Assembly (NCBI GenBank): GCA_002429455.1
Contig: DIZU01000168.1
Coordinates: 2,977 to 10,045, forward strand
Length of the DNA stretch: 7,069 bases
Origin: Methylotenera sp. UBA6020
Lineage (GTDB): Bacteria > Pseudomonadota > Gammaproteobacteria > Burkholderiales > Methylophilaceae
Direction: 5' to 3'
In this document: positions 1 through 6,228 of the stretch, one piece after another
How positions within the stretch are numbered: position 1 is the first letter of the stretch
Layout: each line of letters opens with the position of its first letter
Notes under the pieces: generated by a model
What the model saw: only the letters and a program-made list of their open reading frames with translations
The model's database searches: none
What the model was told of the DNA's origin: nothing
Program-made: the position numbers and the translations under genes

Positions 1-170
1 GAAATGGCGAGTACGATAAATACGGTTAAGGCAACGGTTTTGGCGATGATTGCACGGTCTTGCCTGCTCCAGCCATCTGTCGCGCTGATAAAGATTGGTA
101 CGCTACCGATTGGATTCACAATGGCAAACAAGGCAATTGTCACTTTGAAAAGAGCAGCCCAGTCTGTCAT
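1..170 (-). CDS. MarC-family inner-membrane protein, 5' end only (runs off the left edge)
   Basis: Reading the minus strand from an ATG at 170 gives 56 open codons to the window edge. The visible protein starts MTDWAALFKVTIALFAIVNP and goes on IGSVPIFISATDGWSRQDRA. Residues about 6-28 form a first membrane segment carrying the NPIG motif (N19-G22) typical of MarC/YchE/YhgN proteins. Residues 29-45 are a polar loop, and a second hydrophobic segment begins near residue 46. Family members are roughly 200-residue, multi-pass inner-membrane proteins. An archaeal relative (SnatA) transports neutral amino acids, but most bacterial members have no settled substrate. The start is well supported by AAGGA six bases upstream. 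The gene diverges from maf. About three quarters is missing, so nothing can be said about its intactness. I am confident of the family and not of the function. Confidence 0.85.
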   Translation of the reverse strand, partial: MTDWAALFKVTIALFAIVNPIGSVPIFISATDGWSRQDRAIIAKTVALTVFIVLAI

Positions 171-176
171 GCAAAA

Positions 177-181
177 TCCTT
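177..181 (-). promoter_or_regulatory. Ribosome binding site of the MarC-family gene
   Basis: AAGGA on the minus strand sits six bases before the ATG at 170. This is a near-ideal Shine-Dalgarno spacing and is the main reason for choosing that start. It also supports the minus strand, not the plus strand, as the coding strand at the left edge. Confidence 0.75.
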
Positions 182-212
182 CAAATGGAGTAAGTGCAAT
201 TTAAATGCCGAA

Positions 213-241
213 TTGAATAAATGCCAATCTGAAAGTATAGT
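213..241 (+). promoter_or_regulatory. Candidate sigma70 promoter for maf-rng
   Basis: TTGAAT (213-218) and TATAGT (236-241) are separated by 17 bases and match the consensus at 9 of 12 positions. The predicted start near 248 gives a leader of about 45 bases before the maf ATG. The -10 lies on top of the minus-strand -10 of the divergent MarC-family gene. The call rests on sequence match only, in an AT-rich region where chance matches are common. Confidence 0.45.
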
Positions 242-264
242 TTAATCAATTAAAGCTTTGTCAA
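234..264 (-). promoter_or_regulatory. Candidate sigma70 promoter for the MarC-family gene
   Basis: On the minus strand a perfect TTGACA -35 (264-259) is followed, after a long 19-base spacer, by TATACT (239-234). The predicted start is near 227, giving a leader of about 57 bases. The -10 shares six bases with the opposing maf -10, so both promoters could not be occupied at once. A second possibility is TTGGCA (227-222) with TTAAAT (204-199) at 17 bases, which would give a leader of about 20 bases. Confidence 0.4.
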
Positions 265-286
265 TTTCAACATAGTAAATTAAAGT
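258..286 (+). promoter_or_regulatory. Second candidate promoter for maf, placing the start at the ATG
   Basis: TTGTCA (258-263) and TAAAGT (281-286) have 17-base spacing and match 9 of 12 consensus positions (5 in the -35, 4 in the -10). A start six to seven bases downstream falls on or next to the maf ATG at 293, which would make a leaderless message. The absence of a convincing Shine-Dalgarno before maf is compatible with this. It is weaker than the 213-241 candidate and may be a chance match. Confidence 0.25.
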
Positions 287-292
287 ACCTGT

Positions 293-925
293 ATGAGTAA
301 GCCAATATCGAATCAGCACATTTCTATCCCGCTCCCAATTTATCTCGCGCCTACCATTTACCTGGCTTCGCGTAGTCCACGTCGTGTCGAACTATTAAAA
401 CAGATAGGGCTTACGTGTGAGACATTGCCCGCCGATATTGATGAAACGCAATTGCCAGATGAATCACCGGAACGTTATGTCACCAGGTTAGCCCAGCAAA
501 AAGCCGAGGCATGTTTGCAGCGTTTAACCGATGCACAGCGACTGCATCCTGTTCTGGCAGCAGATACTACAGTGGTACTGGCCGGTAAGGTCTTAGGTAA
601 ACCGGAAGATGATGACGATGCACGCAGCATGCTTAATGCATTATCTGGTAGTCTGCATTATGTACATACGGCGGTAGCGCTCGCGTTTAATCATACGATT
701 GAAGTTACACTATCCACTACAGCGGTGGAGATGATGGTGTTGTCTGCTGCACAAATTGAGGCCTACATTGCTACAGGCGAGCCTCATGACAAAGCCGGGA
801 GCTATGGCATACAAGGGCTGGCAGGGGCATGGATTAAACGCATAGAAGGCAGCTATACCGGTGTGATGGGCTTGCCGATCTATGAAACTGCGACTTTGCT
901 AAGAAAGCATGGCATCAGTATTTGA
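293..925 (+). CDS. maf: Maf nucleoside triphosphate pyrophosphatase, dTTP/UTP type (YhdE-like)
   Basis: 210 residues. Maf proteins hydrolyse nucleoside triphosphates to monophosphate and pyrophosphate; the YhdE type acts on dTTP, UTP and modified pyrimidine nucleotides in the cytoplasm. Visible motifs are SRSPRR (26-31), the AADTTV block with the likely general-base Asp at 91, LGKP (101-104), DKAGSYGIQG (166-175, with K167 and Q174) and GSYTGVMGLP (186-195). The DKAG-YGIQG form points to the YhdE type and not the m7GTP-specific YceF type. The conserved core starts near residue 22, leaving a 20-residue N-terminal extension with a near-duplication (IYLAPTIYLAS). No closer ATG exists, so the ATG at 293 is kept despite a poor ribosome site. 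The rng start follows 59 bases downstream on the same strand, as in E. coli yhdE-rng, so co-transcription is likely. Confidence 0.95.
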   Translation: MSKPISNQHISIPLPIYLAPTIYLASRSPRRVELLKQIGLTCETLPADIDETQLPDESPERYVTRLAQQKAEACLQRLTDAQRLHPVLAADTTVVLAGKVLGKPEDDDDARSMLNALSGSLHYVHTAVALAFNHTIEVTLSTTAVEMMVLSAAQIEAYIATGEPHDKAGSYGIQGLAGAWIKRIEGSYTGVMGLPIYETATLLRKHGISI

Positions 926-971
926 TGAAAAATAACCTGGTATAAAAACACGATACAAAATTAAAAGTTAA

Positions 972-977
972 AAGAGA
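972..977 (+). promoter_or_regulatory. Ribosome binding site that decides the TTG start of rng
   Basis: AAGAGA lies seven bases before the TTG at 985. The nearby ATG at 978 is out of frame and closes after four codons (MYLE, stop at 990-992), so it cannot start rng. The TTG directly precedes the conserved N-terminus of RNase G, which supports it as the true start. Confidence 0.5.
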
Positions 978-984
978 ATGTACC

Positions 985-2436
985 TTGAGTGAAGAAATAC
1001 TAATCAACGTCACGCCGCAAGAAACCCGCATAGCCATGATGGAAAATGGCGTGGTACAAGAGTTGCAAATTGAACGTAGTTCCTCATTGGGGCTAGTGGG
1101 CAACGTGTATCGTGGCGTAGTGTGCCGCGTATTGCCCGGCATGCAATCTGCCTTTGTGGAAATGGGCTTGCAACGTGCGGCTTTTTTGCACGCGGGAGAT
1201 ATTGTTGAGTGTGGCGAATCCAGTGCGCAGCGACCCATACAAGAAGTGTTACGTGAAGGCCAGTCGTTAATGGTGCAGGTGATTAAAGAGCCTATCGGTA
1301 CCAAAGGTGCACGATTGACCACGCAAATTAGCATTGCCGGACGTTTTTTGGTGTATTTGCCGCAACAAGATCATATCGGTGTGTCGCAACGTATTGAGCA
1401 TGAAGCTGAGCGTGAGTTATTAAAAGCGCGTTTGATTGGCTTGCTGCCAGAAAACCGCATTGGTGGCTACATTATAAGAACCATGTCTGAAACTGCTACA
1501 GATGATGAACTGCGCGCAGACATCGATTATTTAACTAAAACCTGGGCGCATATTCGGGCAAAAAGTACGACGGTGCCAGAGCGTTCGCTAATTTTTCAAG
1601 ATTTGAGTTTACCCATGCGTGTGTTGCGTGATGTGGTGTGCGCTGCGACGGAAGTGGTGCGTATTGACTCCAGCGAAACCTATCAAAAGCTGGTGGATTT
1701 TGCCAATTTGTACGCGATTGCAGCAGTCGATAAATTATTGCATTATCAAGGTGAACGACCACTATTTGACCTATACAGCATTGAGCAGGAAATTGAAAAA
1801 GCCATGTCACGCAAGGTGGAGCTGAAGTCCGGTGGTTATTTGATATTTGACCAAACTGAAGCGTTGACCACGGTTGATGTGAACACCGGCAGTTTTGTCA
1901 GTGGTAAAAACTTATCCGATACTATCTTCAAAACCAATCTTGAAGCCGCGCAATGTATAGCTCGCCAGTTACGGTTAAGAAATTTGGGCGGCATTATCAT
2001 CATTGACTTTATTGATATGGATGAAGATACGCAGCGTGTGGCTGTGCTGGAAGAGCTGCACAAAGCCGTAGCGTGTGACCGTGCACGCACCGGCGTGAAT
2101 GGCTTTACGCCGTTAGGTTTGGTAGAAATGACGCGCAAACGTACGCGTGAAAGTTTAGCGCATATACTCTGTGAGCCTTGTGCCGCCTGCCAAGGGCGAG
2201 GTGAACAGAAAACGGCGCAAACAGTATGCTATGAAATTTTACGTGAGTTATTGCGCGAGGCTAGACAGTTCAACGCGCGTGAGCTGCGGGTGCTGGCAGC
2301 CCCAAAAGTGATTGATATGTTGCTGGATGAGGAGTCACAAAGTTTGGCTAACTTATCTGACTTTATTGGCAAGCCAATTTCGCTACAAGTCGAGTTGAAT
2401 TACAGCCCTGAGTCATTTGATATTATTTTGATGTAA
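985..2436 (+). CDS. rng: Ribonuclease G (RNase E/G family endoribonuclease)
   Basis: 483 residues, close to the 489 of E. coli RNase G and lacking the long C-terminal scaffold of RNase E. The enzyme cleaves single-stranded, AU-rich RNA with a preference for 5'-monophosphate ends; it matures the 5' end of 16S rRNA and degrades some mRNAs. The order is the N-terminal INVTPQETR strand, an S1-like RNA-binding domain (about 37-125, with GNVYRGVVCRVLPGMQSAFV), the 5'-sensor/RNase H-like region, and a DNase I-like catalytic domain. The two metal-binding aspartates are D298 in TTVDVN and D341 in IIIIDFIDMDED. The zinc-link cysteines are C399 and C402 (CAACQGRG), with a third cysteine at 396. The start is TTG. 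The gene is intact and very likely shares a transcript with maf. It converges on the GTPase gene with only 61 bases between the stop codons. Confidence 0.96.
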   Translation: MSEEILINVTPQETRIAMMENGVVQELQIERSSSLGLVGNVYRGVVCRVLPGMQSAFVEMGLQRAAFLHAGDIVECGESSAQRPIQEVLREGQSLMVQVIKEPIGTKGARLTTQISIAGRFLVYLPQQDHIGVSQRIEHEAERELLKARLIGLLPENRIGGYIIRTMSETATDDELRADIDYLTKTWAHIRAKSTTVPERSLIFQDLSLPMRVLRDVVCAATEVVRIDSSETYQKLVDFANLYAIAAVDKLLHYQGERPLFDLYSIEQEIEKAMSRKVELKSGGYLIFDQTEALTTVDVNTGSFVSGKNLSDTIFKTNLEAAQCIARQLRLRNLGGIIIIDFIDMDEDTQRVAVLEELHKAVACDRARTGVNGFTPLGLVEMTRKRTRESLAHILCEPCAACQGRGEQKTAQTVCYEILRELLREARQFNARELRVLAAPKVIDMLLDEESQSLANLSDFIGKPISLQVELNYSPESFDIILM

Positions 2437-2441
2437 TATCC

Positions 2442-2487
2442 ATTTGATTTATCCATGGAATTATTAAATCAACACAACAAATCAAAT
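2442..2487. repeat. AT-rich inverted repeats in the convergent gap, possible weak two-way terminator
   Basis: ATTTGATTT (2442-2450) is perfectly complementary to AAATCAAAT (2479-2487), a 9-bp stem. Its core TTGATTTA (2444-2451) can instead pair with TAAATCAA (2465-2472), an 8-bp stem whose loop contains the palindrome TCCATGGA. The two pairings are mutually exclusive. Both stems are AT-rich and no clear T-run follows on either strand, so intrinsic termination would be weak. The position between two convergent stop codons is where a shared terminator would be expected. Confidence 0.35.
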
Positions 2488-2497
2488 AATCATGCAG

Positions 2498-4591
2498 CTA
2501 GTTTAGCGCTTGCGGATTGCCACCGATAAAAGCTGCGTCTGGCAGTATCACCGTCTTACTCAAATAATCGTTATCCAACTCAGTTGACTGTAACTCTGGG
2601 CTTGATTCAAGTGTTTTTGGTTCATCTGGATTAAATTTTGCATTATGCATGAGTTGCAGCAATATCGTATCCAGTTGATTGGATTGTTGTTGATATTTAG
2701 CCAGTTCTTGTTCTGACAATTCAAGATGTTTAATGAGTTGATCGGCGCTGCTGTGAGATTCCATCAACGATTCTGCCCGCCGATCAAGCGCGTTTTTATG
2801 CACATTGATTTGCGCTTTCAATTCACCAATCACAACGTTTAACCAGCGATTGCAATCTAAGTGTGCTTGCTCAAAGATGGCTTGAATTTGTGCACCAAGC
2901 CCTAAAAAGAACTTGCGAATTAAAAAGCGCTTTTCTATAAGTACGTTGACGGGATCTGTACAAAAATCATGGGTGATTTTTCCCAAGGCCTGCATGTTGT
3001 GAATGAAATTATGGATATTGAGTTCAATCGCTTCGCTTTTCTCAAAACCGTGCTTATTTCTAAATAAGTGATATAAATCATCGGCATGTTTTTTAATGGT
3101 GCGACCTTCAAGGGTGATTTTTTCAGCAAGATTGGTCGCTAGCCGAGTAAGCTCACGCATACTTCTATTTAAACCAACGGTCGTCCAGCTGTCACCCATG
3201 TCTTGTTTAGTTTGCGCCAAAGTTGTATCTAAATAGCCTAAGCTTAGATGACGTAACAGCTTGTCACCCAATCGCTTAATTTTTTCACTACCTTGATTAA
3301 AAGTGAGTACTGACGCTTCATAGCGTTTACGCTCGGCAACGACATTTGCCAAAATCTCTTTTGATGTGTCTCGATTTTTGTTTTGTAATTCGTGTAGCTC
3401 TGCAAGCTGACTCTTAATGTTATTAACCCGTATTTGTATTAGTTTGCGTGATGACCGAATCATATCCGAGCATTCGGTGACCACTGCGCGACCAGGAACT
3501 TCATGTTTCGCTTCAACCAGTTGATTCGCTAGTGCCTCTTCTAGCATCGCGATGCCACTGCGTTTGAGTAATGCCGGATTCTTTCTGATTTTGGCGACTA
3601 AAGCTTTTTGCGCTGACATGGCAAAAACATTACGTGCATCAAGGCCTAACTCACGCGCAGTATTTTGTATTTGCTTTTGAATCAGCGCATCGACTTCGGC
3701 GTCTGTTTCAAGGCCATCCCACAGAATATCAATTTTATTCAGCACTACCAGTTTATGGGTAGCACGTTTTTGCACATATTCTGACCATATCTGCATGTCT
3801 GATTTTGTAATGCCAGTGTCGGTTGCGGTTAAAAATAATACCGCATGTGCATTCGGGATAATGCTAAGCGTCAGCTCAGGCTCGGCGCCCATGGTGTTGA
3901 GCCCCGGGGTATCAATTACAACCAATCCATTTTTCAGCAAAGGATGTGGGTAATTGATAAGCGCATGTCGCCATACGGGTATTTCAACGGTGCCTTTTTC
4001 AGCGAGCAAGCGACGCATATTGGGGTCGTTTTCGTTCCAAAAACCGAGTTTTTTCGCGGTTTCCAGATTTACTTCTCTTTTTTGCACCAAGGCTCTTAAT
4101 GTTTCTTTCATGGCATTGGGTGAAGCAATATCTAAACGAATTTTATGCCATTTGCCAGGTGTCGTTTTTAGAAAAGTAAGTGAATCATCGGTTTGTCTGG
4201 TTTCAATCGGTAGCAGCTTGATGCAAGGTTCTTCGCGCGCATCCCAAAATATTTCCGTAGGACACATCGTGGTGCGGCCATGCTCACTAGGCAGCAGGCG
4301 CTGGTTAAAGCCTGAAAAAAACAGGGCATTGATGGTTTCTGTTTTTCCGCGCGAGAATTCTGCCAAGAACGCCATCACTAGTTGATCTTTTTTCAAGATC
4401 GCTTTGATGTCGTAAAGTCTCAGTTCTTGTATAGCGTCTAATGATTCTGTTTGATCCAGCCAGTCAATGTATTTGTCTATTGTAGCAATGAGGTTTTCAC
4501 GCCATTGGCTATATTCGGTTATTTTTGTGCTTAGGCTAGAGCTAACAATATCTTGTGGATCAGACGCGCTATTGGGAGTTTGAGAGCTCAT
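2498..4591 (-). CDS. Dynamin-like large GTPase
   Basis: 697 residues. The G domain occupies about 70-360. G1 is AEFSRGKT (77-84), in which Ala replaces the first Gly of GxxxxGK(S/T). G2 lies at TTMCPTE (107-113, candidate T107/T108), G3 is DTPG (227-230), G4 is NKID (285-288) and a G5-like SAQK is at 326-329. After it come long charged helices (about 375-430 and 585-645) as in dynamin stalks. Between them a hydrophobic stretch near 556-573 (FLIRKFFLGLGAQIQAIF) could be a membrane-binding paddle. The last 45 residues are acidic and Ser/Pro-rich, then end ILPDAAFIGGNPQALN. Bacterial dynamin-like proteins bind and remodel membranes or support membrane stress tolerance and chromosome or envelope functions; which applies here is unknown. 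No partner dynamin gene is adjacent, though many bacterial examples are paired. The ATG at 4591 has only a weak ribosome site; no other ATG occurs before M73. Confidence 0.85.
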   Translation of the reverse strand: MSSQTPNSASDPQDIVSSSLSTKITEYSQWRENLIATIDKYIDWLDQTESLDAIQELRLYDIKAILKKDQLVMAFLAEFSRGKTETINALFFSGFNQRLLPSEHGRTTMCPTEIFWDAREEPCIKLLPIETRQTDDSLTFLKTTPGKWHKIRLDIASPNAMKETLRALVQKREVNLETAKKLGFWNENDPNMRRLLAEKGTVEIPVWRHALINYPHPLLKNGLVVIDTPGLNTMGAEPELTLSIIPNAHAVLFLTATDTGITKSDMQIWSEYVQKRATHKLVVLNKIDILWDGLETDAEVDALIQKQIQNTARELGLDARNVFAMSAQKALVAKIRKNPALLKRSGIAMLEEALANQLVEAKHEVPGRAVVTECSDMIRSSRKLIQIRVNNIKSQLAELHELQNKNRDTSKEILANVVAERKRYEASVLTFNQGSEKIKRLGDKLLRHLSLGYLDTTLAQTKQDMGDSWTTVGLNRSMRELTRLATNLAEKITLEGRTIKKHADDLYHLFRNKHGFEKSEAIELNIHNFIHNMQALGKITHDFCTDPVNVLIEKRFLIRKFFLGLGAQIQAIFEQAHLDCNRWLNVVIGELKAQINVHKNALDRRAESLMESHSSADQLIKHLELSEQELAKYQQQSNQLDTILLQLMHNAKFNPDEPKTLESSPELQSTELDNDYLSKTVILPDAAFIGGNPQALN

Positions 4592-4637
4592 GTTGTTTAA
4601 CTGAATACCTAATTTTGATGTTCAATTTTGTGATTGA

Positions 4638-4649
4638 TTATGATCATAA
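4638..4649. promoter_or_regulatory. Perfect 12-bp palindrome, candidate operator over the GTPase promoter
   Basis: TTATGATCATAA is fully self-complementary. It covers the candidate -10 (TATGAT on the minus strand) of the dynamin-like gene, so a dimeric regulator bound here would block RNA polymerase. No specific regulator family can be named from the sequence. Confidence 0.35.
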
Positions 4650-4670
4650 AAACATACATATGTCTTTCAA
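4643..4670 (-). promoter_or_regulatory. Candidate sigma70 promoter for the dynamin-like gene
   Basis: On the minus strand TTGAAA (4670-4665) and TATGAT (4648-4643) are separated by 16 bases and match the consensus at 10 of 12 positions. The start would fall near 4636, giving a leader of about 45 bases. This is the best promoter match in the window and suggests the GTPase gene is transcribed on its own, not only by read-through from yggS-proC-yggT. Confidence 0.5.
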
Positions 4671-4761
4671 TAAGCTATTTTCCTGAAAGCTAGCCCTTCA
4701 GAAAAACTTGTATTTCAAAACCAGTGAAACGCAATTGAATAAACGCCCTAGCTTTCAATAA
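4664..4761. repeat. Short direct and inverted repeats in the yggT-GTPase intergenic region
   Basis: CTTTCAATAA occurs at 4664-4673 and again at 4752-4761. TGAAAGCTAG (4684-4693) is inverted as CTAGCTTTCA (4748-4757), a perfect 10-bp pair with a 54-base loop. A smaller dyad, CTGAA/TTCAG (4683-4687 with 4697-4701), overlaps the first arm. None is followed by a T-run, so they do not look like terminators. The rest of the 245-bp gap (4592-4836) holds no credible gene. Confidence 0.5.
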
Positions 4762-4836
4762 AACGAATGTTCAGTGTATATACCCAACACCGCATATTGC
4801 AATCATCTTATCGCCGGCTTGGGGCTAGATTGGCAC

Positions 4837-5412
4837 TTACAAGGTCGATAGCAAGCTGTTTTCCAAAGGTATTAATATTGTAGTCAGCAGTAACTGTGCA
4901 GCAATAATAAAAATGAGTGGGCTTAGGTCGATATTGCCAGCAGAAGGGATGTATTTGCGCAGAATACGCAATATGGGGTAAGTCAGATTATTCAAGATTG
5001 GCGCAATTGGCGTGTGAGGGTTCACCCAGCTTAAAATGGCTTGTATCAATACTGCGTACAAGAAAATCGTGACACTCATGCTTATGATGCCAATCATTGC
5101 AACTGCCAGAATGACTAGCCAGATACTGTTGCCGGCGATCAATAATGGAAAGCCTTTTACCCATAGCGTGCATAGTGCAAGTACAAGTTGCGTGATGTAG
5201 GCGAGTAATAGCGTAGAAATATCTAATTTTCCTAGGCTAGGTACGAGGCGTCGCATAGGTTTTACTGCGAAGTTGGTGAGCGTTACAATCACTTGTGCGG
5301 CTGGGTTCTGAAACGAAACTTTTGTCAGCTGAAAATACAAGCGCAGTAAAAATGCTAGTGTGAGTAACCCTAGCAGCGTTTGTAATAAAAATAAAATAGC
5401 GTTATTTAGCAT
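4837..5412 (-). CDS. yggT: YggT-family integral membrane protein
   Basis: 191 residues with two tandem YggT repeats. Residues about 34-78 (FQNP..., then PMRRLVPSLGKLDIS) align by eye with about 130-176 (VNPH..., then ILRKYIPSAGNIDLS), so each half has an NP motif, a basic RR/RK loop, a P-S-G-(K/N)-(L/I)-D motif and a following membrane helix. Hydrophobic segments lie near 5-27, 66-85, 95-127 and 164-185. The protein is expected in the inner membrane. YggT proteins have been linked to osmotic or ionic stress tolerance, and in plants and cyanobacteria to thylakoid assembly (CCB3/YlmG), but no biochemical activity is established. The ATG lies five bases after the proC stop, with AGG at the very end of proC as the likely ribosome site, so it is probably translationally coupled. 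It is the last gene of yggS-proC-yggT. Confidence 0.92.
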   Translation of the reverse strand: MLNNAILFLLQTLLGLLTLAFLLRLYFQLTKVSFQNPAAQVIVTLTNFAVKPMRRLVPSLGKLDISTLLLAYITQLVLALCTLWVKGFPLLIAGNSIWLVILAVAMIGIISMSVTIFLYAVLIQAILSWVNPHTPIAPILNNLTYPILRILRKYIPSAGNIDLSPLIFIIAAQLLLTTILIPLENSLLSTL

Positions 5413-5417
5413 GTTGA

Positions 5418-6218
5418 TTATTTACCTAGCTGATTACCGAGCAACACTGATTTATCTGCAGCAGCTTTGGCTGCGATCATGAAGGTGTTTTTGATGTTGG
5501 CCGCTTCTAAGGCGAGTATACCTTGCTCAGTTGTGCCGCCCTTTGAGGTGACCTGTGCACGCAAGGTTTTAACGTCATCAACACTTTGTGCCGCCAGCAG
5601 GCTGGCGCCTGCAAACGTTTGTAAAGCTAACATACGCGCTTCTTCGGCTTTCAGGCCTAGACCGATTGCCGCTTCCTGCAAGGCTTCTATCATATAGAAT
5701 ACATAAGCGGGCCCGCTGCCAGAGATTGCGGTCACTGCATCCATTTTCGCTTCATCATCAAGCCATAGTGTTTGTCCTACCGCAGCTAAAATAGTAGTGG
5801 CTTGGTCGCGCTGCATTTGGCTGACATTCGTCATGGCGTATAACGCTGAAACACCGGCTTGAATCTGTGCTGGCGTGTTAGGCATGACGCGCACTATGGC
5901 TTGATAAGCATTGAGCCAACGCGAAATGTCGGCACTCCTAATGCCTGCGGCAATTGAAATAATCAGTTGCGAGTGCAATAGTGGGCTCAATTGTCTACAC
6001 ACTTCTTGCAGTTGTTGTGGTTTGACTGCCAACACGATGATATCAGCGTCGTCGGCATAATCGGCACTCACCTGCACATTGAATTCTGTGGCTAATTGCG
6101 TGCGTTTTTCAGCGTCCGGTTCTATGACGGTGATGGCTTTCATATCAAAGCTATTGTTTTTTAAGCCACCGATAATGGCGCGGGCCATATTGCCGCCGCC
6201 AATAAAGCTAATGTTCAT
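5418..6218 (-). CDS. proC: Pyrroline-5-carboxylate reductase
   Basis: 266 residues from the ATG at 6218. The enzyme reduces 1-pyrroline-5-carboxylate to L-proline with NAD(P)H, the last step of proline synthesis, in the cytoplasm. The Rossmann motif is FIGGGNMA (5-12), followed by AVKPQ (64-68), MPNTPA (112-117), AISGSGPAYVF (165-175) and the family signature region VTSKGGTTEQGI (223-234), all intact. The frame also opens two codons earlier at a TTG (6224). The ATG is preferred because it places the G-G-G loop at the usual distance from the N-terminus and has AGGA ten bases upstream; the TTG would leave only four. It follows yggS after 65 bases and leads yggT by five. Confidence 0.97.
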   Translation of the reverse strand: MNISFIGGGNMARAIIGGLKNNSFDMKAITVIEPDAEKRTQLATEFNVQVSADYADDADIIVLAVKPQQLQEVCRQLSPLLHSQLIISIAAGIRSADISRWLNAYQAIVRVMPNTPAQIQAGVSALYAMTNVSQMQRDQATTILAAVGQTLWLDDEAKMDAVTAISGSGPAYVFYMIEALQEAAIGLGLKAEEARMLALQTFAGASLLAAQSVDDVKTLRAQVTSKGGTTEQGILALEAANIKNTFMIAAKAAADKSVLLGNQLGK

Positions 6219-6228
6219 TTGCAATGTA

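Noticed and set aside
3..245. A cysteine-rich plus-strand reading with an in-frame stop near position 27, resembling a broken secreted protein gene
   Set aside because: The complementary strand encodes a convincing MarC-family N-terminus with a good ribosome site over 1-170; the plus-strand reading is its shadow.
941..946. TATAAA between maf and rng as a separate rng promoter
   Set aside because: No acceptable -35 lies 15-19 bases upstream, and the gap is short enough for co-transcription.
915..1334. 139-codon open frame on the minus strand
   Set aside because: It lies mainly antisense to the highly conserved start of RNase G and shows no recognisable family features.
3845..4385. Two overlapping plus-strand open frames of 84 and 143 codons
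   Set aside because: Both are antisense to the GTPase domain of the dynamin-like gene, whose motifs are clear; their translations show no coherent domain.
4683..4701. CTGAA...TTCAG hairpin as the terminator of yggT
   Set aside because: The stem is five base pairs and is not followed by a T-run on the minus strand.
5467..5794. Plus-strand open frames opposite proC
   Set aside because: They are antisense to intact, conserved proC sequence and have no family features of their own.
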